A stretch of 64,000 nucleotides of DNA from Chrysaora quinquecirrha. Lineage: Eukaryota; Cnidaria; Scyphozoa; Semaeostomeae; Pelagiidae. Under the pieces are notes generated by a model. It worked only from the letters and a program-made list of their open reading frames with translations. It had not been told where the DNA came from and searched no databases. The stretch is taken from the NCBI GenBank assembly GCA_014526335.1, contig JACTAT010000044.1:2796529-2860528 (forward strand), given 5' to 3'. Position numbers and translations under genes: made by a program. Position 1 is the stretch's first letter. Each line of letters begins with the position of its first letter. Positions 35,285 to 48,000 of the stretch are shown piece after piece.

Positions 35285-35476
35285 TGTAAGCGGATAACCA
35301 TCTTCCCCCTGCCTCCTTCCCATTAAGAGGTGCACATGTGCGTAGGCCATTCTTCTTTGGCAGTTCGTGCCATTCGACGTTTTACCTCATGAGGTGAGGA
35401 TGTAGCTTACTTTAGCTCTACCAGAACTGAACCCAACTGATTAATCCTCCACCAAATGGCTTCCAATTATCCAACA
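35285..35476. mobile_element. 192-bp TG...CA insertion with AATTT duplication
   Basis: The insertion starts TGTAAGCGGATAA and ends TTATCCAACA, and is flanked by AATTT at 35280-35284 and 35477-35481. Removing it restores the satellite word ctaatttactcac. TG...CA ends with a 5-bp duplication suggest a very short solo LTR. The TAAGCGGATAA/TTATCCAACA ends pair only weakly. No A/B box was recognised, which argues against a SINE. Confidence 0.6.
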
Positions 35477-35953
35477 AATTTACTCACAAACTAACTAACT
35501 AAATAACTGGCTAATCAACTAACTAACTAGATCTTTATCTTAGTATCTAACTAACATACATGCTTGCAACCTAATTAAGCAGCTTACAAACTAACTTACC
35601 AACTAACTAACATACAAGCTACGCTTCCAACCTTACTAAGCAGCTAGGCAACTCACTAACTAACTAACTAACTAATTAACAAACGAACTCGCTAACTATC
35701 TAATTTACAAACAAACTAACTAACTAACTAACCAACTAACTAACTAACTAACATACAAGCTATGCTTGCAACGTAACCAACCAGCTTTCTAACTAACTAA
35801 CTAACTAACTAACATACAAGCTATGCTTGCATCCCTGTGAAACAGCTTAAAAACTAACTAACTAACAAATTAACTAACTAACAAACAAACCCGCTAACTA
35901 TCTAATTTTACAAAGAAGCTAACTAACAAACCAACAAACCAACTAACATACAA
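35477..35953 (+). repeat. (CTAA)n satellite
   Basis: Satellite between two insertions, CTAA orientation, including acatacaagctatgcttgca words. No gene. Confidence 0.92.
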
Positions 35954-36426
35954 CAGGGCCTTTTTTAACATAGTAACTAGGGGCCAATGCCCCCCTAGTC
36001 CCATTGCCCACCTAGTTTCATAAAGTTGCCCCCCTAGTACAATGTCCTCTCAAAAGAAAACTGCCAAGAAAAGCCAATCTAGGCCAATCTCAAGGTTGTA
36101 AAAATTTTCTGGGGGTGCATGCCCCCAGACCCCCCTAATTAGGAAAATCTATGTGGCCCAGTACGCCGTCGCGCATTTACAGCCAGCTGTAGCATCAGTG
36201 TGACTTGTACGGTATACATTCTCAACTGAAGTACAGATGCCCCCTTGTTATTTCTCCAGCTCTGCGCGACTGGTTGTGCATGAATTCCTGGCAAAAAGAC
36301 TAAGAGAAGAATGAACATGCCAAGACTGGGCTCGCACTGTGAAATAAAACGCTGAATATAAAACAATAGAACAATAAGTCCCCTTAAATTTTTGCCCCCT
36401 AGTTTTATCCCTTAAAAAAGGCCCTG
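35954..36426. mobile_element. hAT-like MITE with 15-bp terminal inverted repeats
   Basis: Left end CAGGGCCTTTTTTAA and right end TTAAAAAAGGCCCTG are perfect inverted repeats of the CAGGG type seen in hAT elements. The interior has repeated taggggccaatgccccc/gccccctag words near both ends. A clear 8-bp target duplication is not visible (acatacaa left, ataattaa right), so flanks may have been altered by satellite exchange. No transposase; a 75-codon open stretch on the minus strand is not convincing. Confidence 0.7.
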
Positions 36427-39119
36427 ATAATTAACTAACCATTTAACTAACTAACTCTCTATCTTACTAACTAACTAACATACAAGCTAACTAACTAACT
36501 AACAAATTAACATACAAGCTATACTTCCAACCTAACTAACCAGCTTGCCAACTAACTAACTAACTAATTAACTCTCTATCCCACTAGCTCAATAGCATAC
36601 AAGCTATTCTTACAACCTTACCATCCAGCTTGCTAACAAACTAACTAAGTAACTCACTAACTAACAAACAAACTCGCTAACTATCTAATTTACTAAGAAA
36701 CTAACTTACTATGTAAATGCAAGCTATGCTTTCAACCTAAATTAACAGCTAGCTAACTCACTAACTGACTATCTAACTAACTAACTAACTAACTAACTAA
36801 TTAACAAATTGGCTAAATATCCAGTTTAGTAAGAAACTAACTAACTAACTAACTAACTAGCTAACTAACTAACGCACAAACTCACTGACTATCTAATTTA
36901 CTAACATACTAACTAACTAATTGGATAACTAACAAATAACCCCGTAAAATATCTAATTTACTATGAAACTCAATAAGTAACTAACTAATCTATTAACCAT
37001 TTACCTCTCTACCTTACTAAATAACTAACAAACAAGCTATATACTTGCAACCTAACTAACCAGTTTGCTAACTAACTAACGAACTAATTAAATCTCTATC
37101 CCAGTAGCCCAATAGCATACAAGCTATTATTGCAACCTAACCAACCAGCTTGCAATCAAACTAACTAACTAGCTAACTAACACACAAACAAACTCGCTAA
37201 CTATCTAATTTACTAAGAAACAAACTAACTAACTAACTAAGTAACATACAAGCTATACATTCAACCTAACTAAGCAGCTAGCTAACTCACTTACTAACTA
37301 ACTAACTAACATACAAGCTATGCTTGCAACGTAACTAAACAGCTTGCTAACTAACTAGCTAACTAACTAGCTAACTAACTAATTAACAAGCATGCAAACT
37401 CGCTAAATATCATATTTACTAACAAGCTAACAAACTAATTAACTACCTAATAAACAACCTCGCAAACTATCCAATTTACCAAGAAACTAACTCATTAAGT
37501 AACTAACTAATCGCTTAACCATTTAACTCTCTATCTTGCTAAATAACTAACAAACAAGCTATGCTTGCAACCTAATTAAGCAGCTTAAAAACTAACTAAC
37601 TGACAAGCTAACTAACTAACAAACAAACTTGCTAACTATCTAATTTACTAAGAAACTAACTAACTACTAACTAATTGACATACAAGCTATGCTTTCAACC
37701 TAACTAAAGCAGCTAGGTAACTCACTAACTAACTAACCAACTAACTAACAAACTAACAAACAAACTCGCTAACTACGTAATTTACTAAAAAACTAAATAA
37801 TAACCTAACTAACTAATTAACCAACATATAAGCTATGCGTGCAATGTAACTAACCAGCTTGCTAACTAATTAACTAACTAACTAACTAACAAACTAACAA
37901 CTTCGCAAACTATCTAATTTATCAACAAACTAACTGAATAAGTAATTAACTAACAATTTAACTTATTAATTCTCTATCTTACTAACTTACTAACATACAA
38001 GCTATGCTTGCAACATATTTAACCAGCTTGTTAAGAAACCAAATAACTAACTAACTAACTAACAAACAACCTGCCAAACTATCTAATTTACTCACACACT
38101 AACTAACTAAGTAACTGACTAATCAACTAACTAACTAGGTCTCTATCTTACTAACTAGCTAACATACAAGCTATGCTTGCAACCTAATTTGACAGCTAAC
38201 AAATCAACTAACTAACAAACTAACTAACATATTAGCTATACTTGCAACGTAACTAACAAACATGCTAATTAGCTAACTAACTAACTAACTAATTAACTAA
38301 CTAACAAACAACCTCGCAAAATCTCTAATTTACTAACAAACTAACTCAATAAGTAACTAACTAACCATTTAACTTATCAACCCTCTATCTTATTAACTAA
38401 ATAACATACAAGCTATGCTTGCAACATAATTAAGCAGCTTACAAACAAACTAACTAGCAAGCTAACTAACTAACAGACAACCTTGCAGGCTATCCAATTT
38501 ACTCACAAGCTAACTAACTAAGTAACTGACTAATCCAATAACTAACTAGCTCTCTATTTTATTAACTAACTAACATACAAGCTATGCTTGCAACCTAATT
38601 AACAGTTTACAAACTAACTGACTAACAAACTAACATACAAGCTATGCTTACAACCTAACAAAGCAGCTAGCTAACTCTTCAAATAACTAACTAACTAACT
38701 AACAAACGAACTCGCGAACTATCTTATTTACAAACAAACTAACTAACTAACTCTCTATCTTACTAACCAACTGACATACAAGCTGTGCCTGCAACCTAAT
38801 TAAACAGCTTACAAACTAACTAACTAACCAACTAACTAGCTAACAATCAAACTCGCAAACTCTCTACTTCACTCACAAACTAACTAACTAAGTAACTAAC
38901 TAACCAAACGACTAACTAACTCTTTTTTAGTAACTAACTAATATACAAGGTATGCTTTCAACTTAAATAAACAGCTAGCTGGCTCACTAACTGACTATCT
39001 AACTAACTAAGTTACTAATTGACCAATAAACAAATTCGCTAACTACCTAACTTACTAAGAAACTAATTATCTAACTAACTAACTAACATACAAACTGGCT
39101 AACTATCGATATTACTAAA
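36427..39119 (+). repeat. (CTAA)n satellite
   Basis: Long block of CTAA-orientation satellite with recurring words acatacaagctatgcttgca and aactcgctaactatctaat. The segment from about 36660 to 37520 is clearly similar to 41470-42350, so satellite on both sides of the 39120-41266 insert shares a common higher-order unit. No gene. Confidence 0.92.
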
Positions 39120-40594
39120 CTCCTTAATATGCAAATGAGTTGCCCCATTGTTTTGGCCCATTGTTCGATTGTGCACGAAAGGCTCCAGTCCTGGGTAACC
39201 TGGAAATGCGATTCTTATTTGATCGAAGCCCTTTTTGCCCAGGTAGTGCATGCGCTATTTTTCTAAATCTTTTGAGAAGCGAACGATAGTGAAAATTTCG
39301 ATTTTCTCTCGGCCTCAAAAAGTTTCCTTTTTAATGGCGGCCATCTATTATGTTCCTTTCACTACACGTACATTGAATCTTTTGCATGCAACTCTCAGGG
39401 GTTTATTCAATGACTTGTGGCCTTAAAGCCTGGATTCCATACAAAATCTTAACTGTCGTAAGACTATCGCACAATCGTGAAATGCGAGAATTTCTTTTTG
39501 TACGATTATCTCACGACCATAAATACAAATGTTGACATTTTGATCGTAGCAGAGCCTTCACGATTACATTACTACTATTTCGTTGTGATGTAGTCTTTCT
39601 TACAAGATATTTTGAGATATCAAAATGAAACACGCATTCCAGACAATGGATACCTTTCCCAACCGTACATTTATTGGCAGCTTCCGATTGTGTCTTATCT
39701 CTCAACTTCACGCTCAAATACATTGCTACATTACTGTTTTGAACAAAAAAGGCTTTTCCCACTCCAGCGATGTAAAAGCTTTTTATGTCAACAAATGTCC
39801 CAAGACGAAATTAGAATTTTAAGAGTTAAGAATGAAGTTTCAAAGAACACGAGAGTTTCTGGTGATTTTTCAAGGACTTTCTGCCACTTAATAGATGATT
39901 CCAGGTGAATTGGACATTTCTGGGTGGTTTTGGGGTGCTTTTCATCAAGTTATTGTTCGTTTTGAGTGCTTTTGGCTGGTTTTGGGCGATTTTGGGTCGT
40001 TTCGCGTTTTTGGTAAGTACGTTTTCACGTTTTCAGGGGTCAAAGGACGTCAAAGGATACTAGGAGACTGATATTCATTTGGAATTTTACTTATATTCTT
40101 TCCGTTTTCAAGAAGAGTTGTTGCTTTGATTATTTCAATAAATCGCCACGCTATACTTTGTGTTTTACTGTTTCAATGCATATGAAACACTACTAAGAGG
40201 CCATAAATTTTACGGGTTTCAACTTGAATGTTCCTTTGAAAATTCAGAGCACAAACACACAAAATGAAAATCGTTCCGATATAGAATTTACGCAGCAGTA
40301 ATTCTACTAATTTCGCGTCTTAAGTTGATACAAAAGCGTTTGGAATATTCTCAGTAGATCTGGAAATTTGGCGGCAAATAATTTCATTAAGCATTTACCA
40401 TATAACTGTTTGATTTTCATTTAGGCTGTTAATAGATTTCCGAATGCAGACAGGGCATAGAAACGTTGCATTAGAATTCAGGTGGATGGAACACAGTCAG
40501 AGATACCATTAACCTCCGTGACTCACTGACTCACTATCCCACCCAAGGTTTTGTTTTATAAAATTTGGCTTATATTTGACCTTCAGCTTTCATA
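39120..40594. other. Unassigned non-satellite insert
   Basis: About 1.5 kb of ordinary-composition DNA, with no recognisable gene, terminal repeat or target duplication. It contains an ATGCAAAT octamer (39129-39136) and a run of degenerate ttttggg(t/c)gnttttgg repeats at 39920-40010. Open stretches of 64-98 codons (39318-39124 minus, 39612-39908 plus) show no domain. It could be old transposon sequence or translocated unique DNA. Confidence 0.5.
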
Positions 40595-40597
40595 TTA

Positions 40598-40882
40598 TAA
40601 TGATAATGATGATGATGATTTTGATAACATGAAGATAATGATGATTATGATGATGATGATGGTGATGATGATTATTATTATGATTTTAATGGCATGATGA
40701 TGATGATGATGGCGATGACCTGATGATGATTATGATTATGATAATGATGATTATGATAATGATGGTAATGATGGTGATGATGAGGATGATTCTAATGACG
40801 ATTGTAATGTTATAGTTGATGATGGCGATAATGATAATTTTGATGTTGATGATAACTATGATGATGATATGATGGTGATAAT
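40598..40882. repeat. (GAT/ATG)n imperfect microsatellite
   Basis: About 285 bases of imperfect gatgat/aatgat repeats. The open frame on the minus strand (Ile-rich) is an artefact of the repeat. Confidence 0.9.
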
Positions 40883-40942
40883 GTTCCTTTTTGTCCACAG
40901 TTTAATACCCTGTATTTACCATTGCAAGTAGACTAGCTTTTT

Positions 40943-41266
40943 AACTTGACGCCCGCGATGCGGGTGAATATTAGTACCAGTTTAGCCTTGGAAAGACAAG
41001 ATACCATTCAGCTGCCTTTTAACTTGCTGCCTTTTAACTTGCAGTCTTCTGAACTTTCGCTAGAGTCCGGGGAGGTTAGCTCCCCATGGCATCCCACAAC
41101 CTCCCCGGACTGTAACGAAAGTTCAGAAGACTGCAAGTTAAAAGGCAGGAAGTTAAAAGGCAGCTGAGTGGTATCTTGTCTTTCAAAGGCTAAACTGGTA
41201 TTAATATTCACCCGCATCGCGGGTGTCAAGGTAAAAAGCTCGCCCGCATCGCCGGCCTCAAGTTAA
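40943..41266. mobile_element. TTAA-flanked palindromic MITE
   Basis: Begins TTAACTTGACGCCCGCGATG and ends CATCGCCGGCCTCAAGTTAA. Both arms are near-mirror images through a centre near 41090 (ccggggaggttagctcc/cacaacctccccgg). The words aaagttcagaagactgcaag and ggctaaactggtatt recur inverted. An inner second copy of the terminal motif (41212-41240) is present on the right. TTAA at both ends suggests a TTAA-specific (piggyBac-like) transposase in trans. No coding capacity. Confidence 0.7.
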
Positions 41267-41444
41267 TCTAATTTACTAAGAAACTAACTAACTCACTCAC
41301 TAACTAACTAACATACAAACTCGCTAACTATCTTGTTTACAAAAAACTAACTCAATAAGTAACTAAATAATCACTAACCACCCTATCTTCCTAAATAACT
41401 AACAAACAAGCAATACTTGCAAACTAACCAACCTGCTTGCTAAC

Positions 41445-41480
<36 letters not shown>

Positions 41481-42954
41481 AAACAAACTCGCTAACTATC
41501 TAAATTACTAAGAAACTAACTTACTAACTATGTAAATACAAGCTATGCTTTCAACCTTAATTAACAGCTAGCTAACTCACTAACTGACTATCTAACTAAC
41601 TAACTAACTAACTAACTAATAAACAAATTGGCTAACTATCCAGTTTACTAAGAAACTAACTAACTAACTAACAAACTAACTAGCTAACTAAATAACGCAC
41701 AAACTCACTTACTATCTAATTTACTAACATACTAACTAACTAATTAACTAACTAACAAATAACCTCGCAAAATATCTAATTTACTTTGAAACTATCTCAA
41801 TAAGTAACTAATTAGTCTATTAACCATTTAACTCTCTACCTTACAAAATAACTAACAAACAAGCTATACTTGCAACGTAACTAACCAGTTTGCTAACTAA
41901 CTAGCGAACTAATTAATTCTCTATCCCACTAGCCCAATAGCATACAAGCTATTCTTGCAACCTAACCAACCAGCTTGCCATCAAACTAACTAACTAACTA
42001 ACTAACTCACAAACAAACTCGCTAACTATCTAATTTACTAAGAAACTAACTAACTAACTAACTAAGTAACATACAAGCTATACATTCAACCTAACTAAGC
42101 AGCTAGCTAACTCACTTACCAACTAACTAACTAACTAACATACAAGCTATGCTTGCAACGTAACTAAACAGCTTGCTAACTAACTAGCTAACAAACTAGC
42201 TAACTAACTAATTAACAAGATTACAAACTCGTTAAATATCTTATTTACTAACAGACTAACAAACTAATTAAATACCTAATAAACAACCTCACAAACTATC
42301 TAATTTACCAAGAAACTAACTCAGTAAGTAGCTAACTAATCACATAACCATTTAACTCTCTATCTTGCTAAATAACTAACAAACAAGCTATGCTTGCAAC
42401 CTAATTAAGCAGCTTAAAAACTAACTAACTAACAAACTAACTAACTAACAAACAAACGTGTTAACTATCTAATTAACTAAGAAACTAACTAACTAACTAA
42501 CTAACTAATTGACATACAAGCATTGCTTCCAACCTAACTAAGCAGCTAGCTAACTCACTAACTAACTAACCAACTAACTAACTAACTAACAAACAAACTC
42601 GCTAACTACGTAATTTACGAAAAAACTAAATAATAAACTAACTAACTAATTAACAAACATATAAGCTATGCGCGCAATGTAACTAACAAGCTTGCTAACT
42701 AACTAACTAACTAACTAACTAACAAACTAACAACTTCGCAAGCTATCTAATTTATCAACAAACTAAGTGAATAACTAATTAACTAACAATTTAACTTATT
42801 ATTTCTCTATCTTACTAACTTACTAACATACAAGCTATGCTTGCAACATAATTAACCAGCTTGCTAAGAGACCAAATAACTAACGAGCTAACTAACAAGT
42901 AACCTCCCAAACTATCTAATTTACTCACAAACTAAATAACTAAGTAACTGACTA
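41267..42954 (+). repeat. (CTAA)n satellite up to assembly gap
   Basis: Resumes in CTAA orientation (tctaatttactaag) immediately after the MITE and runs into the N gap. Much of it parallels 36660-38090. No gene. Confidence 0.93.
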
Positions 42955-43454
42955 NNNNNNNNNNNNNNNNNNNNNNNNNNNNNNNNNNNNNNNNNNNNNN
43001 NNNNNNNNNNNNNNNNNNNNNNNNNNNNNNNNNNNNNNNNNNNNNNNNNNNNNNNNNNNNNNNNNNNNNNNNNNNNNNNNNNNNNNNNNNNNNNNNNNNN
43101 NNNNNNNNNNNNNNNNNNNNNNNNNNNNNNNNNNNNNNNNNNNNNNNNNNNNNNNNNNNNNNNNNNNNNNNNNNNNNNNNNNNNNNNNNNNNNNNNNNNN
43201 NNNNNNNNNNNNNNNNNNNNNNNNNNNNNNNNNNNNNNNNNNNNNNNNNNNNNNNNNNNNNNNNNNNNNNNNNNNNNNNNNNNNNNNNNNNNNNNNNNNN
43301 NNNNNNNNNNNNNNNNNNNNNNNNNNNNNNNNNNNNNNNNNNNNNNNNNNNNNNNNNNNNNNNNNNNNNNNNNNNNNNNNNNNNNNNNNNNNNNNNNNNN
43401 NNNNNNNNNNNNNNNNNNNNNNNNNNNNNNNNNNNNNNNNNNNNNNNNNNNNNN
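42955..43454. other. Assembly gap (500 N)
   Basis: Exactly 500 N, the conventional length for a gap of unknown size. Satellite is CTAA on the left and TTAG on the right, so an orientation switch or a misjoin lies within it. Confidence 0.98.
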
Positions 43455-43614
43455 ATTGAGTTAGTTAGTCAGTAATTTTGTTAGTAATTATGATAGTTAA
43501 CGGGTTTGTTTCTTAGTTAGTTAGTTAGTTAGTTAGTAAGCTGGTTAGTTAGGTTGCAAGCATAGCTTGTATGTTAGTTAGGTAGTAAGATAGAGAGTTT
43601 GTTGGTGAGTTAGG

Positions 43615-43649
<35 letters not shown>

Positions 43650-44153
43650 GTAGCTAGTTAGTTAGTTAGGTTGCAAGCATAGCTAGTATGTTAGCTAGTT
43701 ATTTAGAGAGTTAGTTAGTTAGTTAGTTAGTTGTTTAGTTAGTTAGTTAGTTAATTGGTAAGTTAGTTAGTGAGTTAGTCACTTATTTTGTAAGTAAATT
43801 ATATAGCACGCGAGTTTGTTTGTTACTTAGTTAGTTAGTTAGTAAGCTGGTTAGTTAGGTTGCAAGCATAGCTTGCATGTTTATTAGTTAGTAGAATAGA
43901 GAGTTAAATAGTTAGTTAGTTATTTAGTTAGTTGGTTAGTTAGTTAGTTAGTTAGTTAGTTAAATAGTTAGTTAACTAGTTTGTTGGTAAATTTGATAGT
44001 TAGCGAGTTTGTGTGTTAGTTAGTTTGTTAGTTAGCAAGCTGGTTAGTTTCTTGGCAAGAATAGCTTGTATGTTAGTTAGTTACTAAGATAGAGAGTTAT
44101 TTAGTAACTAACACACCAACAAACAAATTCGCTAGCTATTTAATTTACCAACT
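43455..44153 (-). repeat. Satellite, TTAG orientation, switching to CTAA near 44105
   Basis: TTAG repeats with gcaagcatagcttgtatgtt words up to about 44105, then ~50 bases in CTAA orientation carrying the target site of the Penelope-like insertion. No gene. Confidence 0.92.
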
Positions 44154-45006
44154 AACAAGTATTTGGATAAAGTTCAAGTCTCCGAGCAAACGGCAACGCC
44201 TCTTCAAAATTCTGAAGGAACCACTCTGTATTTCAAATTACCATATTTGAATTTGTCTAGCTTTGCTAAGCGTAAAATCCGTAAATTACTCAGAGATTAT
44301 TGTAAGAACTTGGATATAAACTAGTTTTTTCTTCTTATATGGATAACAGTGTTTACAGTGAAGGATTCTATTCCTAAATTGCTCCGTTCTTGTGTAGTTT
44401 ACAAATTTTCTTGTGCGGGATGTAATTCCGTTTACGTTGGTGAAACTAATCGTCATTTCTCCACACGAGTTCGTGAACATTTATCTAGGGACAAGAATTC
44501 TCACGTATACAAGCATCTGCAGGGTTTTGAATCTGGTCGTAGTCTCTCAAATGAGAACTGCTTCAGTATTCTGGATTCTGCAGAAACGTTTACCAACTTA
44601 AGATAAAAGAAGCTCTCCATATTCTCTGGGAAAAGCCGAATTTAAATAAACAATTGTTTCATGTAAATTTTGGTTTGAACTTTAAATTTTCCTCCCTGTG
44701 TTGTTTTCGTGTTGTTCGTCATTTGCCTTGTATGAATAATGTGTTTTTTGCTATTGGTTAGTTTGTCATTAGCTACTATTGTATTTTTAAACTTTCAAAT
44801 TCAAATTTTAGGTTACCTTTTGTATTTTCAAATATTGTAACGGTTTTTTGTAAATCTGCCAAATAATTTTGTTATAAATAATCACACAATGTAAGTGTTA
44901 ATCTATCTCAAGATGGATGATGAATCCGAAACATGTCTTTTAAACTAAAATCTGCAGTGGTTTTTTTGAAACTAATCTCATGTCTCATAGTGATGAGAAA
45001 TTTTGG
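44154..45006 (+). mobile_element. 5'-truncated Penelope-like retroelement with 10-bp TSD
   Basis: TTTACCAACT occurs at 44144-44153 and 45007-45016, bounding an 853-bp insert. Removing it rebuilds the satellite phrase taatttaccaactaaataat. The insert holds the C-terminal end of a Penelope-like reverse-transcriptase/GIY-YIG protein and an AT-rich 3' tail. The word gatgaatccgaaacatgtc (about 44915-44935) sits where these elements often carry a hammerhead-ribozyme-like motif, but the core is incomplete. Confidence 0.8.
44209..44690 (+). pseudogene. Penelope-like element RT thumb/GIY-YIG endonuclease remnant
   Basis: The end of a Penelope-like ORF. YFKLPYLNLSSFAKRKIRKL (about 44229) corresponds to the region after the RT. 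Then comes a GIY-YIG module in 44349-44606: CVVYKFSCAGCNSVYVGETN with the paired Cys, Tyr-Val-Gly and later Arg-x-x-EHL residues. An in-frame TAG near 44322 with local frame slippage, and a one-base loss near 44600 that shifts the conserved KEALHILWEKPNLNKQ segment out of frame, show it is dead. The RT catalytic part is missing by 5' truncation. In intact elements this endonuclease nicks the target for target-primed reverse transcription. Confidence 0.8.
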
Positions 45007-45016
45007 TTTACCAACT

Positions 45017-48000
45017 AAATAATTAACTAACTAAGAAACTAAGTAACTAACCAACTAAGGAACAAACAAGCTAACTAACTTTGTATCTTACTAACTAACA
45101 AACATACAAGCTATGCTTTCGAGTTAACTAAGAAGCTTACTAACTAACTAACTAATTATTCAACAAACTAACTAACTCTGTATCTTACTAACAAACTAAC
45201 ATACAAGCTATGGTTGCAAGCTAACTAACAAGGTTAATAACCATCTAACTAACTACCTAACATTCAACCACGCTAACTATTTAATGTACTAACAAACTAA
45301 CGTACTAACTAACAACGTTACTAAGTCTTCTTGTTAGTTAGTTATTTGATTAGTTCGTTAGTAAGTTTGTTAGATAGTTGTTTATTTTTTTATTAATTTA
45401 GTTAGCTTGCAAGTATAGCTTGTATGTTTGTTAGTTAGTAAGATAAAGAGTTAGTTAGCTAGTTTGTTCCTTATTTGGTTAGTTAGTTAGTTGGTTAGTT
45501 ATTTAGTTATTTAGTTAGTAAATAAAATAGCTATCGAATTTGTTGTTGATTAGTTAGTAAGTTAGTTAGTTAGTTAGTAAGCTTGTTAGTTAGCTTGCAA
45601 GCATAGGTTGTATGTTTGTTAGTTTGTAAGATACAGAGTTAGTTAGCTAGTTTGTTCCTTAGTTGGTTAGTTAGTTAGTTAGTTGGTTAGTTAGTTAGTT
45701 ATTTAGTTAGTAAATTAATTAGCTAGCAATTCTTGGTTAGTTAGTTAGTTAGTTAGGTAGTTAGTTAGTAAGCTTGTTAGTTAGCTTGCAAGCATAGTTT
45801 GTATGTTAGTTAGTTAGTAAACTAGAGGTTTAGTTAGTTAGTTGGTTACTTAGTTGGTTTGGTTGTTAGTTAGTTTGTTGGCTAGTTAGTTAGTTAGTTT
45901 GTTGGTTAGGTAGTTTCTTTGTTGGTAAATTAGATAGTTTGCGAGTTTCTTTGTTAGTTAGTTAGTTAGTAAGAAATCTGGTTAGCTAGTAAGTAAAATA
46001 GAGAGTTAAGTTTGTTAGTTGGTTAGTTAGTTATTTAGTTAGTTAGTTGAATAGTTAGTTAGTTAGTTTGTTAATAAGTTTGATTATTAGTAAACTACAT
46101 AAATAGCCAGTTTGTTTGTTAGTTAGTCAGTTAGATAGTGAGTACGATTGTTAGTTATGTTCTAAGCAAAGCTTTTATGTTAGCTAGTTAGTAAGATGCA
46201 TAGTTAGCTTGTTAGTTTGTGACTTATGAGGTTAGTTAGTTAGTTATTTAGTTATTTGGTTATTTATTTAGTTAGTTGGTAAGCTTGTTAGTCATTTTGC
46301 AAACATAGCTAGTATGTTTGTTAGTTAATAAAATACAGAGTTAGTTAGTTAGTTTGTTACATAGTTGGTTAGTTATTTAGTTTGTTAGTTACTTAGCAAA
46401 TAGATTGTAAGAAAGATAGATTGTAAGCTTGTTTGTTAGTTAGTTAGTTAGTTAATAAACTGGTTAGTTAGGTTACAAGCAATGCTTGTATTTTAGTTAG
46501 TTAGTTAGTAGGATAGATTGTTAGATAGTCAATTGGATGGTAAGTTAGTTAGTTAGTAATTTAGTTAGTTATTTAGTTAGTTTGTTAGTTAGTTAGAATG
46601 ATACTTTCTTAGTATATTAAATAGCTAGCGGGTTTGTTTCTTCGTTAGTTAGTTTGTTAGTAACCATGCAAACCAACAAAGAAACAAAACTAGCAAATTG
46701 CAAGCTAACTAACAATCTTACTACTGTAAGTAACTAACTATCTAGTGAATATATATATTCGCTACAATCTAATTTACTAACAAACTAATTAACTAACTAA
46801 CTAACTAACTAACTAACCAACTAACAAACTAAGTAACTAACGGATTAACTAAATATCTCTGTATCTTACTAACTAAGCAACATACAAGCTTTGCTTGCAA
46901 GCTAACTAAACTACTAATATTCTATCTAACTATCTAACAAACTAACTAACTAACTAATCAAATAACTAACTAAAAAGCTAAGTAACAAACTAACTAACTT
47001 ACAAACCAATTAAATAACCAACTAACCAACTAACTCTGAATCTTACTAACTAACTAACTTACAAGCTATGATTTGAAGCTAACTAACAAGCTTACTAACT
47101 AACTAGGTAACTAACAAACCAACAAAAAAATTCGCTAGATATTTAATTTACTAACTAAATAATTAACTAACTAAGCAACTAACTAACTAAACAACTAAGG
47201 GACAAACTAGCTAACTAACTCTGTATCTTACTATCTAACAAACATACAAGCTATGCTTACAAGCTAACTTACAAGCTTGATAACTATCTAACTAATTAAC
47301 CAATTAACTAACTAAGTCTGTATCTTACTAACCAACTAACATACAAGCTATACTTGCAAGCTAATTAGCAATTTTACTAACTATGTAACTAACTAACTAA
47401 CATTCAAACGCGCTAACTATTTAATTTTTTAACAAGCTTACGTACTAACTAACTTACTTACTAGGTACTTTGCTTTTTTAGTTTGTTAGCTAGATAGATA
47501 GTTAGTTAGTTAGTAAATTAAGTAGCTAGCGAGTTTGTTCTTTGGTTAGTTAGTAAGTTAGTTTATAACATTGTTAGTTTGCTTTCAAACATAATTAGTA
47601 TGATTGTTAATTAATAAAAGACAGATTTAGTTAGTTGATTTGTTACTTAGTTGGTTAGTTCGTTAGTTACTTGATTAGTTAGTTGGTTAGCTAACTAGTT
47701 AGATAGTTAGCTAGTTAGTTATTTAGTTTTTAAGTAAGAAAGATAGATTGCAAGCTTGTTTGCTAGATAGTTAGTTAGTTAGTTAGTAAACTGGCTAGTT
47801 AGGTTGGAAACAATGCTTGTATTTTAGTTAGTTAGTTAGTAGAATAGAGTGTTAGATAGTAATTTGGATAGTACGTTAGTTAGTTAGTAAGTTCGTTTAA
47901 TAGTTAGTTAGTTTGTTAGTTAGCTAGTATGGTAGTTTCTTAGTAGATTAAATAGCTAATGAGTTTGTTTGTTGGTTACTTAGTTTGTTAATAACCATTC

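Noticed and set aside
40686..40898. Ile-rich minus-strand open frame
   Set aside because: Encoded by the GAT microsatellite; low complexity only.
40946..41229. Two mirror-image 73-codon frames with near-identical N-termini on opposite strands
   Set aside because: They arise because the MITE is a palindrome, so the same frame is read from each arm. Not a gene pair.
44915..44935. Functional hammerhead ribozyme in the Penelope-like tail
   Set aside because: GATGA and GAAAC are present, but the CU before GATGA is absent and only four bases separate the two boxes, leaving no stem II.
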